A DNA stretch of 40,773 nucleotides from Gemmatimonadota bacterium. Lineage in GTDB: Bacteria; Gemmatimonadota; Gemmatimonadetes; Gemmatimonadales; Gemmatimonadaceae. The notes below the pieces were generated by a model that had not been told where the DNA came from, did not search any database, and saw nothing but the letters and a program-made list of their open reading frames with translations. The first letter of the stretch is position 1. Each line of letters opens with the position of its first letter. The position numbers and the translations under genes are program-made. Positions 39,971 to 40,773 of this stretch are shown in pieces. The stretch covers positions 1 to 40,773 of the forward strand of contig QHVA01000109.1 of assembly GCA_003223425.1 (NCBI GenBank), written 5' to 3'.

Positions 39971-40672
39971 ATGCCCAAGACGAAATCAGCTCAACCAAAA
40001 TGGCGAAGACGCCCTGAGCACCGGCCCCAGCAGATCATCGAGGCCGCCTTCGAGGTGTTCGGCGAATGCGGCCTCGCCAAGTCCCGCCTCGAGGATATCG
40101 CCAAACGGGCCGGAGTCTCCAAGGGGACCATTTACCTCTACTTCCCCAACAAGGAAGATCTCTTCCGCGAGATGATCCGGCAGACTGCCGTCGCTACCAT
40201 CGAGTCGGGCGAAAAAACGGTCACACAGGGAACTCCAACAGAGCAACTCTGTGCCGTGATGCGCGGCTATTGGAAATTCGTCCGCACGCCTGTCTTCAGC
40301 ACCATTTATCGACTCGTCCTCGGCGAGCTGCATCAGTTCCCCGATCTCGCCCGGTTCTACGCCGACGAAGTCGTCGCGCGCGGACTCAAGCTGTTCAGTG
40401 GAATCATTCGCCGCGGTGTCGAGACTGGCGAGTTCCGTGAGATCGACCCAATGGTAGCTGCCCGAATGCTGGTGGCGCTCACCATCATGAACGGTATTTG
40501 GCGCGACGAGCAGACCGGGGTGCCCCTGCTCCGCCACAAGAAAGACGAAGAGGTTTTTCGCGAGCTGGCCCATTTCTATCTCCATTCGCTGACGGCATCC
40601 GAGGGCGCGTTCGCGCAGGCGGATGGCGCTCCGTCGGACACAGTTTCGTTTCTTCCCTTCTACAATGACTGA
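39971..40672 (+). CDS. TetR/AcrR-family transcriptional repressor
   Basis: 233 residues from the ATG at 39971; a TTG nine bases earlier is in frame but less likely. The N-terminal helix-turn-helix is clear: QQIIEAAFEVFGECGLAKSR, then IAKRAGVSKGTIYLYFPNKE at about 40-60. The C-terminal ligand-binding part (70-233) resembles the TetR_C_33/AcrR-like group (FVRTPVFSTIYRLVLGELHQ, ARMLVALTIMNGIWRDE). Such proteins are released from DNA by a small hydrophobic ligand and usually control RND or ABC efflux. The palindrome just upstream is its likely binding site. Its last codons overlap the start of the next, secreted, protein by eight bases. Confidence 0.9.
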   Translation: MPKTKSAQPKWRRRPEHRPQQIIEAAFEVFGECGLAKSRLEDIAKRAGVSKGTIYLYFPNKEDLFREMIRQTAVATIESGEKTVTQGTPTEQLCAVMRGYWKFVRTPVFSTIYRLVLGELHQFPDLARFYADEVVARGLKLFSGIIRRGVETGEFREIDPMVAARMLVALTIMNGIWRDEQTGVPLLRHKKDEEVFRELAHFYLHSLTASEGAFAQADGAPSDTVSFLPFYND

Positions 40673-40773
40673 ATTTTTCTCGAGCGTTCGCTGCCGAATG
40701 CTGGCAGCGGTCGCGACGGTTGCAATCGTGTCGTCTCCTGGAGCGGCGCAGACTCCCGGTCCATCGGCACCGC
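40665..40773 (+). CDS. Start of an exported protein, probably an outer-membrane efflux (TolC-like) factor
   Basis: The ATG at 40665 overlaps the end of tetR and the frame is open to the window edge (36 codons). It reads MTEFFSSVRCRMLAAVATVA and then IVSSPGAAQTPGPSAP, a signal peptide with cleavage expected after GAA or AAQ. The mature part is cut off. TetR followed in overlap by an exported protein is the common layout of TolC-RND efflux operons, so a TolC-like protein is the best guess. This rests on context only. Confidence 0.55.
   Translation, partial: MTEFFSSVRCRMLAAVATVAIVSSPGAAQTPGPSAP

Overview
The window reads as a chromosomal stretch of a high-GC, Gram-negative-type heterotroph. Lipoprotein and Sec signals, a TolC-like gene start, secreted S9, M61 and M42-type peptidases, a MetH-type cobalamin enzyme and a short CbiX chelatase all fit Gemmatimonadota, or less likely Acidobacteriota. 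There is no rRNA or other marker gene, so this assignment is an inference. I see no tRNA, CRISPR array, phage, insertion sequence or defence island. Nearly everything is housekeeping or regulatory, packed into short operons with ATGA/GTGA overlaps.

Left part (1-13.7 kb): a partial MFS exporter (minus) diverges from a VWA-domain protein. Then come a lipoprotein D-aminoacylase-like amidohydrolase and a tightly overlapped threonine operon (thrA fusion, thrC, thrB, then a zinc alcohol dehydrogenase). These are followed by an Ogt-type DNA repair methyltransferase, a secreted protein of unknown function, citrate synthase (minus) with an odd Ala/Pro/Lys-rich N-terminal extension, and a small two-helix membrane protein that looks pore-like.

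Middle part (13.7-24.1 kb): a small lipoprotein, then a three-gene minus-strand operon in which all genes overlap. It encodes a multi-domain receiver/HPt-like/GGDEF-like protein, a membrane-anchored HEAT-repeat protein and a processive family 2 glycosyltransferase. It resembles an exopolysaccharide synthase with its own control proteins, but several catalytic residues of the signalling domains are lost. An EVE-domain gene and a prolyl oligopeptidase with one in-frame amber codon follow. Next are YggT, DUF167, a receiver-like protein and a SAM-dependent methyltransferase with an unclear start.

Methionine region (24.1-30 kb): after a 200-base imperfect palindrome comes a promoter, then a SAM-II-type riboswitch with an intrinsic terminator and a competing antiterminator stem. 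It precedes metH and a homocysteine methyltransferase/methylenetetrahydrofolate reductase fusion. One SAM sensor would thus control the whole methyl-transfer branch of methionine synthesis. DinB-like, CbiX-like and acyl-CoA dehydrogenase genes are packed behind it.

Right part (32-40.8 kb): M61 peptidase (minus), M42 peptidase, S33 peptidase, an unknown gene, then a base-excision-repair pair (PolX with PHP domain, endonuclease III). A truncated F420-dependent NADP reductase remnant ends in a tandem 14-base repeat. A cyclophilin with a 49-residue membrane protein follows, and finally a TetR repressor with a perfect 18-base operator over its own promoter, leading into a probable outer-membrane efflux gene cut by the window edge.

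Threaded through the intergenic gaps is a dispersed repeat family built on the words AACTGCAACTG and GAAGACTACCGGCTTGGGGC. Two of the gaps hold palindromes about 200 bases long. The riboswitch, the repeat/hairpin family, the signalling-glycosyltransferase operon and the broken or recoded genes are the observations most worth following.
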